NCBI RefSeq assembly: GCF_001025215.1
Contig: NZ_AP012330.1
Coordinates: 1,612,001-1,676,000 of the forward strand
Direction: 5' to 3'
From: Bifidobacterium pseudocatenulatum DSM 20438 = JCM 1200 = LMG 10505
Lineage (GTDB): Bacteria; Actinomycetota; Actinomycetes; Actinomycetales; Bifidobacteriaceae
Length of the DNA: 64,000 bases
This document shows, in pieces, positions 35,460 to 44,335 of this stretch. The position numbers and the translations under genes were made by a program. A model generated the notes under the pieces. The model had not been told where the DNA came from. It did not search any database and was given only the letters and a program-made list of their open reading frames with translations. The stretch's first letter is position 1. Each line of letters opens with the position of its first letter.

Positions 35460-37706
35460 CTACTTGGTGAGTTCAGCGTATTCGGCAAGCATGTATTCGA
35501 AGATCTGCTTGCCATCGGCACCCATCAGCACCGACATGCTGTTGATCGGCATGGAGTCGAGGAATAGACGGGTCATGTCATTGTCGGGCACGATCGGCAT
35601 ACGGCCGGCTTCACCTTCGGCACGCAGCTTCTCGAGCACCTGGGAGCCGAGCGGATCCTTACGCCATTCCATGAAGTTGGACCATTCGGTGAGCTGCTGG
35701 GTCTTGCCGTCGCCATCGAGCTCCACTACCGCGGAACCGGCAATGTCACGGCTGGACGTGCCGACCTCGATGGCGTATTCGCCGCTCTCCACGTGCCAGT
35801 CGTTGAACTTCTCAGACCAGTAGGCGAAGGCGCGATCGTCGAGATCGAAGGAGACTTCGGCGGATTCGCCGGCTTTGAGGAACACCTTCTTGAAGCCTTT
35901 GAGCTCGTGCTTCGGGCGGGCCACGTCAGCCTTGCCAGGAGCCACGTACACCTGCACGGTTTCGGCGGCGTCAACGTTCGAGGTGTTCTTGACCACTGCG
36001 CTGACGGTTGCGGTGCAGGCACCGGTCTTGACGGCCTTCACGTCGCTCACTTCGAACGTGGCGTAGCTCAAGCCGAAGCCGAACGGGTAGTCGACGGCCT
36101 TGTTGTAGGTGTCGTAATAGCGGTAGCCCACAAACACGCCTTCGCCATAATCGACATGCCCCTCTTCACCCGGCCAGTTGATGGTGCTCGGATCGTCGTT
36201 GATGTCGAAGGGAATGGTCTGCGCAAGCTTGCCGGACGGGCTCACCTTGCCGAACAGCACGTCGGCGAGCGCCGGACCGCCGGACTGTCCGAGCAGCCAG
36301 GATTCGAGGATGCCCTTGGCGTTCTTGGCCCATGGTGCCACGGTGACGACGGAGCCGTTGGAGAGTACGACCACAACGTTCTTGTTTTCGGCTGCGACGG
36401 CTTCGAGCAGTGCGATCTGCTTGGCCGGCATGTCGAGGGTCTCACGGTCGAAGCCTTCGGATTCGGCCGCTTCAGGGAGCCCTAGGAACATGAGCACCAC
36501 GTCGGCGCCCTTGGCAGCTTCGACGGCTTCGGCTTCGAGTGCCGGATCGGCCGGTTCGAGGTCGAGGGTGAATCCTGGGGCGAACTTGGCATCCACGCCG
36601 CGTTCGGTGAGGGCGTCCAGGAAGCTGGTCATCTTGGTTGGGGTGATGTGCGAGGAACCACCGCCCTGGTAGCGCGGGGTACGTGCGAATTCGCCGATGA
36701 CGGTGACCTTGGCATCGCCAGCGACTGGCAGAATGGCGTCATCGTTCTTGAGGAGCACCATGGATTCGACGGCGGCCTGATGTGCGACCTCATCGTGGGC
36801 TTCGATGTCGAAACGATAGTTTTCGACGCTCATGGCTGCGCGGGTCTTGTTGACCAAGTCGATCATGCCTTGTGCCATGCGGTCGAGCTGTGCCGGCTGG
36901 ATGCGGCCGTCGCGTGCGGCGTAGACGATTTGGTCGTCGGTGTAGCTTGGCGGCATTTCGAGGTTGAGGCCCGCATTGAGGGAGGCCACGCGGTCGTGGT
37001 CGGCGCCCCAGTCGCTCATGACGATACCTTGGAAGCCCCATTCGTCGCGCAGCACGTCGGTGAGCAGCCAGCGATCCTGGGCGGCATGCACGCCGTTGAT
37101 GCAGTTGTATGCGCACATGATGGTCCACGGCTGGGCTTCCTTGACGATGTGTTCGAATGCCGGGAAGTAGATTTCGCGCAGCGCACGCTGGGAGATGTTG
37201 GCGCTGATGCGCAGCCGGTCGGTCTCCTGGCTGTTGGCGGCGAAATGCTTGAGCGAAGTGCCCACGCCCTTGGACTGCACGCCTGCGACAATGCCAATGG
37301 CCTCATGGCCCGCCAGATACGGGTCTTCAGACCAGTATTCGAAGCAGCGGCCGCCAAGCGGGTTGCGCTTGATGTTCACGCCGGGACCGAGGATTACGGC
37401 AACCTTCTCCTGAATGCATTCTTCGGCCATGGCTTCGCCGACCTGGTGGATGAGTTCCGGGTTCCACGAGCTGGACAGACCCGCGGCCGGCGGGAAGCAG
37501 GTGGCGGGCACGGAGTTGTTCAGATCGACTTCGCCGGTGGTGGCCGAGTTGGACTTGCGCAGACCGTGGGGTCCGTCGGTGATCATATAGCCGGGAATGC
37601 CCTTGGCTTCAACGCCTTGCAGATGCCAAGCGTCGCCGCCGGAAGTTAGGGATGCCTTTTCTTCAAGCGTCAGGTCATTGACGGAAGGATAGGTGTTTTC
37701 GCTCAT
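35460..37706 (-). CDS. GH3 beta-glucosidase
   Basis: A 748-residue family 3 glycosidase with the usual order: an (alpha/beta)8 barrel, an alpha/beta sandwich and a C-terminal fibronectin-like domain. The nucleophile Asp is in IVMSDWGA (about residue 232) and the substrate-binding SLKHFAAN and LGPGVNIKRNPLGGR motifs are present. It releases terminal beta-glucose from short oligosaccharides. No signal peptide, so it acts in the cytoplasm. The TetR gene at 37960 is divergent, and three related palindromic sites lie between them. Confidence 0.93.
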   Translation of the reverse strand: MSENTYPSVNDLTLEEKASLTSGGDAWHLQGVEAKGIPGYMITDGPHGLRKSNSATTGEVDLNNSVPATCFPPAAGLSSSWNPELIHQVGEAMAEECIQEKVAVILGPGVNIKRNPLGGRCFEYWSEDPYLAGHEAIGIVAGVQSKGVGTSLKHFAANSQETDRLRISANISQRALREIYFPAFEHIVKEAQPWTIMCAYNCINGVHAAQDRWLLTDVLRDEWGFQGIVMSDWGADHDRVASLNAGLNLEMPPSYTDDQIVYAARDGRIQPAQLDRMAQGMIDLVNKTRAAMSVENYRFDIEAHDEVAHQAAVESMVLLKNDDAILPVAGDAKVTVIGEFARTPRYQGGGSSHITPTKMTSFLDALTERGVDAKFAPGFTLDLEPADPALEAEAVEAAKGADVVLMFLGLPEAAESEGFDRETLDMPAKQIALLEAVAAENKNVVVVLSNGSVVTVAPWAKNAKGILESWLLGQSGGPALADVLFGKVSPSGKLAQTIPFDINDDPSTINWPGEEGHVDYGEGVFVGYRYYDTYNKAVDYPFGFGLSYATFEVSDVKAVKTGACTATVSAVVKNTSNVDAAETVQVYVAPGKADVARPKHELKGFKKVFLKAGESAEVSFDLDDRAFAYWSEKFNDWHVESGEYAIEVGTSSRDIAGSAVVELDGDGKTQQLTEWSNFMEWRKDPLGSQVLEKLRAEGEAGRMPIVPDNDMTRLFLDSMPINSMSVLMGADGKQIFEYMLAEYAELTK

Positions 37707-37742
37707 ACGTTCCTCTTTCGCATCGTTTTCTTGAGTTCGTAT

Positions 37743-37872
37743 CGGTTAACCGGCCTGTGGAATCTCAACCCCGAAATCTTTACTAACCGGTCGGTAGGTA
37801 CTTTATCAAAATCAACATCACAACACGCCAATCTTCTTTGAAAAATCAGTTAACCGACCGTAAAGTAACTGC
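37743..37872. promoter_or_regulatory. Putative TetR operators between GH3 and its regulator
   Basis: Three related elements. CGGTTAACCG (37743-37752) is perfectly symmetric. TACTAACCGGTCGGTAGGTA (37781-37800) is an imperfect palindrome with core ACCG-N2-CGGT. CAGTTA-ACCGACCG-TAACTG (37847-37871) shares the TTAACCGACCG word. They lie in the divergent promoter region, so the TetR product at 37960 probably binds them. Confidence 0.6.
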
Positions 37873-37959
37873 AAGTATTTACCACTTGAGAGAAATGGCG
37901 ATTCATAAGCATTGCAGCGCACATGAACCGCCACTATGAGTGCAAGAAAGGGAATCATC

Positions 37960-38538
37960 ATGGCCAACGAAGAAGTCGACCGAAGAGCGGAGATTCTCAA
38001 TGCGGCCGTCGAACTGTTTGGAACGCTCGGCTATTACGGCACTTCCCTGCAGAAAATCGCCGATCGCGTAGGACTCACCAAGGCTGGCGTACTGCATTAT
38101 GTCGGCAGTAAGGAAGGACTGCTCACAGCCGCGCTGGACGAAGTCTACGATTCCGAGACGGAAGACATTCTTACCGACATAGTACGTGAGCCACGCCCAT
38201 TGATTGCCGACATGTGGCGCAGAATCGTGGCGGTGAACGCACGCAGACCGATTCAGGTGCACATGTTTTCCACGTTGAGCGCCGAAGCGATCGACCCGAA
38301 CCACCCCGCACACGAGTATTTCGCCAACCACGAACTGCATAATGCCGACACCGCACTCAACATCCGTTGGCAAGTGCCCGAAGGTGTTGATACGCGTCGG
38401 CTGCTTAATGCGGGATTCGCCATGATGGACGGCGTGCAGCTGCGTTGGCTGCGCACGCCCGGCCAGGATCTGAACTCCATGTGGGCGGAATGCGAAGACG
38501 CCCTGTTCCCCCTGCCCATGTGGGAGGGTTACCGCTAA
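37960..38538 (+). CDS. TetR-family regulator next to GH3
   Basis: A 192-residue TetR regulator. The helix-turn-helix is in residues 6-50 (RRAEILNAAVELFGTLGYYG, TSLQKIADRVGLTKAGVLHY, VGSKEGLL). The C-terminal part carries the shared features of this window's TetR group: HPAHEYF, a MDGVQLRWLR segment and the ending LFPLPMWEGYR. It is divergent from the GH3 gene and probably represses it. The ATG at 37960 has AAAGGGA upstream; the ATG at 37936 is less likely. Confidence 0.92.
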   Translation: MANEEVDRRAEILNAAVELFGTLGYYGTSLQKIADRVGLTKAGVLHYVGSKEGLLTAALDEVYDSETEDILTDIVREPRPLIADMWRRIVAVNARRPIQVHMFSTLSAEAIDPNHPAHEYFANHELHNADTALNIRWQVPEGVDTRRLLNAGFAMMDGVQLRWLRTPGQDLNSMWAECEDALFPLPMWEGYR

Positions 38539-38593
38539 ACCTCTGCCCCGGCACTGCATTAATGTATGGATGCAGACGTAAAAGGAGGCATGT

Positions 38594-39796
38594 ATGCGGA
38601 TTCTGCTGGCACCGGACTCGTTCAAGGAAGCCGCTTCGGCTGAAGCAATCGCACAGGCGATGACTCGCGGCATTAAGCGTGGCAATCCGCAGGCGGAATG
38701 CCGGCTCATGCCTCTTTCCGATGGCGGCGAAGGATTGACACAAGCCTTGGTTCATGCCACCGCCGGCACGTTGCACAATGTTGAGACAGTTGATGCGATC
38801 GGCCGCCCGATTACCGCTCAGTTTGGCTTTCTTGGCAATAATCATGCTTCTTGTATTCTCCGCACCGCCGTAGTCGAGTTGGCTTCGGCAAGCGGACTTG
38901 AACGGGTCTCCCCCGCCGACCGCAATGCGTTGTCTGCTTCCACGTTCGGCACCGGATTGCTGATTCGTGCTGCGATTGACGCTGGCGCGGATCGTATTGT
39001 GCTTGGTTTGGGCGGCAGTGCCACTACGGATGGTGGCACGGGATTGGCTCGCGCGCTTGGATTTCGTTTTCTTGATACGGCAGATCATGATATTCCGCTT
39101 GGTGGCGGTTCTCTTGTTGATTTGGAGAGAATTGACGATTCGGAAGTTCCCAATTTTGTAAAAAATGTTCCGATTGTTCTCGCCTGCGATGTCATCAATC
39201 CTTTGACCGGACCAGAAGGTGCTGCGCATGTGTTCGCTCCGCAAAAAGGCGCGAACACAGCACAGGTCGAACTCCTCGATCAGGGACTTGCGAATCTCGC
39301 ACACGCGATCATGCAATACAATGGCCGCGATATTGAGCGCATTCCCGGTACAGGCGCCGCGGGCGGTACCGGCGGCGGGATGCTCGGCCTGTTCAATACA
39401 ACAGTACGGCCGGGAATCGAACTTATGCTCGATCTTGCGCATGGTCGAGAAGCATGCGCATGGGCCGACGTCATCATCACCGGTGAAGGTTCTATTGACA
39501 GTCAAACACCGTACGGCAAAGTGCCGAGTGGCATTGCGAAACTGGCGCAATCGCAAGGAAAACCAACTATTGCCATTGGCGGAACGGTAACCCGCGATCC
39601 ACACACCATCGAAGCGTTGAACGAGACCGGCATCGTCGCAACGTTCGGTATTGCGCCCGGGCCGGCGGATCTTGCGACGCTGATCGCCAACACGGAACGC
39701 AATGTCGAGATTACGTGTGCCGCAATCGCCGGCACACTGCGCGTTGCTTCGGCTACTACAGTAACTGCAGCTACTTCACCTTGCGAATCAGCATGA
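38594..39796 (+). CDS. Glycerate kinase (GarK/GlxK family)
   Basis: A 400-residue type I glycerate kinase, phosphorylating D-glycerate in the cytoplasm. Signature stretches are the N-terminal LAPDSFKEAASAEAIAQAM, the LPLSDGGEGL-like MPLSDGGEGLT, GLGGSATTDGGTG (about residues 140-152) and GEGSIDSQTPYGKVP near residue 300. AAAGGAGG precedes the ATG with ideal spacing. It follows the TetR gene on the same strand by 55 bp. Its 3' end overlaps a convergent MFS remnant by 26 bp. Confidence 0.94.
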   Translation: MRILLAPDSFKEAASAEAIAQAMTRGIKRGNPQAECRLMPLSDGGEGLTQALVHATAGTLHNVETVDAIGRPITAQFGFLGNNHASCILRTAVVELASASGLERVSPADRNALSASTFGTGLLIRAAIDAGADRIVLGLGGSATTDGGTGLARALGFRFLDTADHDIPLGGGSLVDLERIDDSEVPNFVKNVPIVLACDVINPLTGPEGAAHVFAPQKGANTAQVELLDQGLANLAHAIMQYNGRDIERIPGTGAAGGTGGGMLGLFNTTVRPGIELMLDLAHGREACAWADVIITGEGSIDSQTPYGKVPSGIAKLAQSQGKPTIAIGGTVTRDPHTIEALNETGIVATFGIAPGPADLATLIANTERNVEITCAAIAGTLRVASATTVTAATSPCESA

Positions 39797-40049
39797 TAAA
39801 CACCGTGCCCAGTAGCACCGCAACCACAGCGATCGGGAACAAAGCCGTATAACCGCCAGTGGCAAGCACAATCGTGCCGGCAAGCTGCTGTATGGCGTTC
39901 ATCACCGCGGAACAGTCGGCGTTCATTGACGATGGCAACTGGTTCAACGCATGCGTCTGATCAGGCACCAGTACGAATCCGGAAGCAGCCATAAATAACG
40001 CGTATGCCACGGCAATGGTCCATTCATGTGAGCCGCCCACGATCGGCAT
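39771..40049 (-). pseudogene. Chimeric C-terminal fragment of MFS transporters
   Basis: 92 codons only. The first part (GFVLVPDQTHALNQLPSSMN to SAVMNAIQQLAG) matches the drug-exporter (DHA2) type of MFS around its last helices. The last part (TIVLATGGYTALFPIAVVAV to RKVK) matches the ends of the GPH-like carriers at 52856 and 57005 instead (TAIV..IKKVK). It therefore appears to be a fusion of two truncated MFS genes. It begins abruptly without the first ten helices, so it cannot transport. It lies where a sugar carrier would be expected beside the GH3 gene. Confidence 0.7.
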
Positions 40050-40121
40050 TTCGTAGGCGGCTCATATCAGACTAGCGTATCGATTATTGGGTTCTGCGAC
40101 ACGGCTTATTTCGTTTCGCTT

Positions 40122-42464
40122 TTACGCGACGGTGAAGGTGGTGCGCTTCAAGTGTTCGCGACGGCTGGAACGGCCGATAAGCACTTCGAATTCGCCCGGT
40201 TCGACGATTCGGTTAGCTTCCGAATCGACGATGGTGCAATCGGAAACCGGAATGTCGAAGGCAACGGTCTTGCTTTTGCCTGGTTCGAGTTCCACGCGCT
40301 GGAATGCTTTGAGTTCACGATCAGTCCAGCTGTAGGAGGTCACGATGTCGCCGATGTAGAGCTGCACTACTTCCGTGCCCTTGCGATCGCCCGTATTGGT
40401 GAGGGTGATTTCGGCATGCACGGTGTCGGTTTCGGCGAATATGCCGGATTCCGAAACGTTGGTGATGGTCGGATCTCCGTATTCGAACGTGGTGTAGCTC
40501 AGACCCTCGCCGAATGCGAATGCCGGATTCTGCGTGAGGTCGGCGTAACGGTTGCCGTGCTGGCCTCGAATCTGGTTGTAGTAGACCGGCAGCTGTCCTG
40601 CGTGACGCGGGAAGGTGATCGGCAGGCGTCCGCTCGGTTCGGTTTCGCCGAGAATGATTTCGGCGATGGCCTGGCCGCCCTTCATGCCCGGGCTTGGAGC
40701 CCACAGCAGAGCCGAAGTGCCTTCGGCTGGAGTTTCGTCAACAATCACGCCGTTGGTGCCGATCACGGATGCTGGCAACACTTGCGGCTTGGAGCTGACG
40801 AGCACCACCACGAACGGCTTGCCGGTTTCGCGAGCCACGTTCGACAGTGCATCGATCAGCGTATTCTGTCCGCCGAGCAGTTCAAGCGTGGCGGTGGAGC
40901 AGCCTTCGCCAATGGCCTGGATCACATCGCCCACCACGGCCACGATCAGGTCGCTTTTGCGTGCGTTTTCCACGGCTTCGTCAAGCAGTGCGCGATCAAT
41001 CTTGGCGGAAACGCCGATCTTCGGGCGAGGCTGTCCATCCGGGTAGAACTCGCCTTCCGGATCGGGCACCAAATCCACGATGTTGGCACCGCGAGAGTAC
41101 ACGACCTCGCAACCTTCCGGAGCGAGCTGCTTGAAACCATCAAGCACGGTGGTGATCATTTCACGCGGGTGGCCGTCAGGCATCCAGTTGATCTGGCCGG
41201 AGCTGCCTGCCCAGTCGCCCAGCTGGGTCTGGGCGTCATCGGCGAGCGGACCAACGACCGCGATACGCTTCGCACCGGCCACGTTGAACGGCAGTGAACC
41301 GTCGTTCTTCAGCAATGCCACGGCTTCGCGAGCCACTTCAAGGTTGAGCTGCTGATGCTCTTCGGAACCGATCACTGCATCGATACGCTTCTGGTCGGGC
41401 AAGCGTGGATCTTCGAACAGTCCAAGACGGAACTTCAGTGCGAGAATACGAGCCACGGCGGCATCGATCAACGATTCGTCAAGCAGACCGGTCTTCACGG
41501 CTTCGATTGCACCCTCGTAGAACTTTGGCGTGGTCATCACCAAGTCGTTGCCGGACTTGACCGCATCGGCAGCAGCCTGCACATAGTCAGGCTTGACCTT
41601 CTGTTCCCACACGGAACGGCCGACGTTGTCCCAGTCGGTGATGAGCGTGCCCTGATAGTTCCAAGCGCCACGCAGTTTGTCGGAAAGCAGCCACTTGTTG
41701 AAGGTGACTGGCACACCTTCGATGGATTCGTAGCCGAGCATGAAGGTGCCACAGCCTTCCTTGGCTACGCGTTCGAATGGCGGCAGGAACCAAGATTCCA
41801 GCTTGCGGTGGCTCAGGTCGGCTTCGGAAGCGTCACGCCCTCCCTGTGTTTCGGAATAGCCTGCGAAATGCTTGGCGCATGCGAGGATCGCGTCTTTGGC
41901 GAGCGGCTCGCCCGCCTTGGCTCCACCTTGATAGCCCTTGACAATGGACGATGCCATTTCGCCAATCAGGTACGGATCTTCGCCAAAGGTTTCGCCCACG
42001 CGGCCCCAACGGGTATCTCGCGCGATGCACAGCACCGGGGAGAACGTCCAATGCACGCCGGTGGCTGACACTTCCTCGGCGGTGGCACGGCCCGCGGCCT
42101 GTACCTTTTCGGAATCCCACGTGGTTGCCATGCCTAGCTGTTCCGGGAAAATGGTGGCTCCCGGCCAGAAGGAATAGCCGTGAATGCAGTCGTCGCCGAT
42201 CACCAGCGGAATGCCGAGACGGGTTTTGGCGTTCACCGTTTCCACGGCTTTCGGCAGATCGGACGGCGAGGTATGCAGGATGGAACCAACGTGCTTGTTG
42301 ACGATCAGATCGTCCAAATCGCCGCTTCGCGCGTCAAGCTGCATCATCTGTCCGACTTTTTCCTCAAGGGTCATTCGACCAAGCAGATCGGCGATGCGTT
42401 CCTCAGTAGGAAGTTCCGGATTCCTATAGGGCAGATTTACAGTATTTTCAGTGGTTTCGGCCAT
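40122..42464 (-). CDS. GH3 beta-glucosidase, second copy
   Basis: A 780-residue family 3 glycosidase. The barrel carries the KHFAGYSETQGGRD motif and the nucleophile Asp in GTLITDWDNVG (near residue 280); the sandwich and fibronectin-like domains follow (ALLKNDGSLPF, YGDPTI, GTEVVQLYIGD). It is the longer BglX-like type and probably acts on gentio-, laminari- or cello-oligosaccharides. No signal peptide. The start at 42464 (MAETTEN) follows GAGGAAAGTGAG; the longer frame to 42551 overlaps the operator. A broken TetR gene lies upstream. Confidence 0.93.
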   Translation of the reverse strand: MAETTENTVNLPYRNPELPTEERIADLLGRMTLEEKVGQMMQLDARSGDLDDLIVNKHVGSILHTSPSDLPKAVETVNAKTRLGIPLVIGDDCIHGYSFWPGATIFPEQLGMATTWDSEKVQAAGRATAEEVSATGVHWTFSPVLCIARDTRWGRVGETFGEDPYLIGEMASSIVKGYQGGAKAGEPLAKDAILACAKHFAGYSETQGGRDASEADLSHRKLESWFLPPFERVAKEGCGTFMLGYESIEGVPVTFNKWLLSDKLRGAWNYQGTLITDWDNVGRSVWEQKVKPDYVQAAADAVKSGNDLVMTTPKFYEGAIEAVKTGLLDESLIDAAVARILALKFRLGLFEDPRLPDQKRIDAVIGSEEHQQLNLEVAREAVALLKNDGSLPFNVAGAKRIAVVGPLADDAQTQLGDWAGSSGQINWMPDGHPREMITTVLDGFKQLAPEGCEVVYSRGANIVDLVPDPEGEFYPDGQPRPKIGVSAKIDRALLDEAVENARKSDLIVAVVGDVIQAIGEGCSTATLELLGGQNTLIDALSNVARETGKPFVVVLVSSKPQVLPASVIGTNGVIVDETPAEGTSALLWAPSPGMKGGQAIAEIILGETEPSGRLPITFPRHAGQLPVYYNQIRGQHGNRYADLTQNPAFAFGEGLSYTTFEYGDPTITNVSESGIFAETDTVHAEITLTNTGDRKGTEVVQLYIGDIVTSYSWTDRELKAFQRVELEPGKSKTVAFDIPVSDCTIVDSEANRIVEPGEFEVLIGRSSRREHLKRTTFTVA

Positions 42465-42503
42465 GGATTGCTCACTTTCCTCATTGAAGCGATTTTCTTT
42501 AAT

Positions 42504-42515
42504 TACCAATTGGTA
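42504..42515. promoter_or_regulatory. Palindromic operator upstream of the second GH3
   Basis: TACCAATTGGTA, a perfect 12-bp palindrome 40 bp before the GH3 start, extended as ATTACCAATTGGTAGTTTAG. A near copy (TACCAAGTGGTA with the same TAGTTAG flank) sits before the GPH-like carrier at 58418-58429. Confidence 0.65.
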
Positions 42516-42565
42516 GTTTAGTATATCATATGCACATCCGCAACTCGACATAAACCCGTCAACGC

Positions 42566-42598
42566 AAAAGGCGAGGGACCATCAGACCCTCGCCTTTT
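42566..42598. terminator. Terminator after the broken TetR gene
   Basis: Perfect hairpin AAAAGGCGAGGG...CCCTCGCCTTTT with a short loop, usable on either strand; it separates the TetR remnant from the GH3 promoter. Confidence 0.85.
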
Positions 42599-42638
42599 CG
42601 TACACGCATGCAATGCCAATCTCAACAAGTATTCAAAA

Positions 42639-42962
42639 TCAACGATATGCATCCCACAACGGGGATGGAAACAGCATGTTTTCCATCTGAGCTCACTCTT
42701 TGCATAAATCAACTTCAGGCTCGCGCAACCACCATAATTGCACACCATCCATGATTTCCATGGCTTTACGCACCACCGGTCGCATGCTCGACTTCCATGA
42801 ACCCAATTGCGGAGGAATCAGCCAAGGATATTGCGAATAGTTCTCCCAAATATCGTCCATACGAGCAGTGAATTCATCATGCAACGGATGTTCAGGATTC
42901 AACGATTCCACAGAAAGCACGGTAAACTTTGAAACAGACACCCCCAAGTATGCCAAAACCAA
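42639..42962 (-). pseudogene. TetR regulator remnant (C-terminal half)
   Basis: The frame reads FTVLSVESLNPEHPLHDEF, then WENYSQYPWLIPPQLGSWK and AMEIMDGVQLWWLREPEVDL and CKE. It is closely related to the effector half of the intact TetR at 45848. The DNA-binding half is missing: similarity starts abruptly near 42925. A TGA at 42693-42695 replaces the tryptophan of EEW in the paralog. After it the same frame continues to MENMLFPSPLWDAYR and a second stop at 42639. The gene cannot bind DNA. Confidence 0.85.
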
Positions 42963-43057
42963 GCGTCACTATATGTGGACGCAGCAATGAACAATTCCCC
43001 TATGACAACTAGCATGGGGAGACATTATTTGTAAAGCATAAAAGAAGGTCCATTCAA

Positions 43058-44296
43058 ATGGAGAAGCCGAACGATATTAAAAGAGACTCCATATCAGTGA
43101 ATTACTTTTTGAATACTGCTGCGTACAGCGGTCTCTTCTCCCTTCTTTCGGTTATTCTCACCGGCCAAGTTTCTGCGGCGTCATCGCTATATGTTGGGCT
43201 GGCGCTCGGAATTTTATCTCTTTTTTCTAGAGGCAGTACTGTTTTTATAGGTAGCCTGATTGAGCGTTTCTCAACGGTATCCCTCACCGAGGCCGGTTTC
43301 GGATTCATGGTTTTTTCACTTTTGCTGCTACAACCGGCAATGGGTGGTTTTATCGGCTTCCTTTTTGCGGATTTGGCTTTGCTGGGACTCGGTCTTTCAT
43401 TGGTTAATTTTGCCCTACGAGGGCATATCATCGCTACAGTAAAGGATAAAAAAATTCAGGCTTCTTTGTTTGCTTTAGTGACTATGGCAGCCAATCTTGG
43501 ATCCGCGATTGGACCTCTGGGCTCGAATTACATATATAAAGCTTTCGGACAAACGCTCTTTATTGCAATCATCGTCGGACTCTATGCTTTTTCTGCTTTA
43601 CTAGCTCCAATAGCGCTGACTCATCATGTCTTCATACGCAATGAGAAAAGCGGCGAGGAAAACACTTCCTCCATCGTGAAGACCATTACAGACTCGCTGA
43701 AAAGTCCCGGTACGGTTCTTGCCATCCTGGCGGTGTTCGTGGGCAGTATAATGAATGGTCAGCTTTTTGCCGGAATGGCATTGGAATTCCACTCGTTATC
43801 CGATAGTCCAGTCATAAGAGGATTGTTCTATTCCATTGATGCCATATCGGTCATAGCACTGCAAATGCCGGTAAGTAAGATCATCTCGCGCAATATGACC
43901 AAAGAACATAATGCCACCTCATTCATAGTCAAAAGCCTGGGGATTTATGGAATTTCCTTCGCACTATTCGCCTGCGGAGTCTCGTCGTGCTGGTGGATAT
44001 GCATCATTTCCTTGGTTGTGTTCTCCATTGCAGAATGCATCTATGCGCCATTAATCAATATTGCTCTGGTAGAGGCACAGCCAGATAAGCCTTTGGTGGA
44101 CATTCTGAACTATCGGCTGATAATTGCAGCCATTGGTGAATCGGCAGGCTCATTCCTTGGCGGTTGGATCGTTCCGGCACTACGTCCTGCAGGATTGACG
44201 GCTTGGTATTGGTGTGCACTGGCGTTAGTGGGAATAATGCCTGCAGTCGTCACTAATCAAATTAGAAAACGTGGACAAAGAATCATTCGTCATTGA
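43058..44296 (+). CDS. MFS transporter of the low-GC cassette
   Basis: A 412-residue major facilitator protein with twelve predicted membrane helices. The first half has a short RxS/RGSTVF loop between helices 2 and 3 and FALRGHIIATVKDKK after helix 5. It has no closer match among sugar carriers that I can recognise. Base composition is clearly lower in GC than the neighbours (many ATT, TTT, AAT codons). It is followed after 39 bp by an ATP-grasp ligase. A carrier beside such a ligase often exports the ligase product, so a peptide-like or amino-acid conjugate exporter is an inference. Confidence 0.85.
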   Translation: MEKPNDIKRDSISVNYFLNTAAYSGLFSLLSVILTGQVSAASSLYVGLALGILSLFSRGSTVFIGSLIERFSTVSLTEAGFGFMVFSLLLLQPAMGGFIGFLFADLALLGLGLSLVNFALRGHIIATVKDKKIQASLFALVTMAANLGSAIGPLGSNYIYKAFGQTLFIAIIVGLYAFSALLAPIALTHHVFIRNEKSGEENTSSIVKTITDSLKSPGTVLAILAVFVGSIMNGQLFAGMALEFHSLSDSPVIRGLFYSIDAISVIALQMPVSKIISRNMTKEHNATSFIVKSLGIYGISFALFACGVSSCWWICIISLVVFSIAECIYAPLINIALVEAQPDKPLVDILNYRLIIAAIGESAGSFLGGWIVPALRPAGLTAWYWCALALVGIMPAVVTNQIRKRGQRIIRH

Positions 44297-44335
44297 AAGA
44301 AAAAGTCTTGGTGAGTACACCGGAAGGGGAATGAC

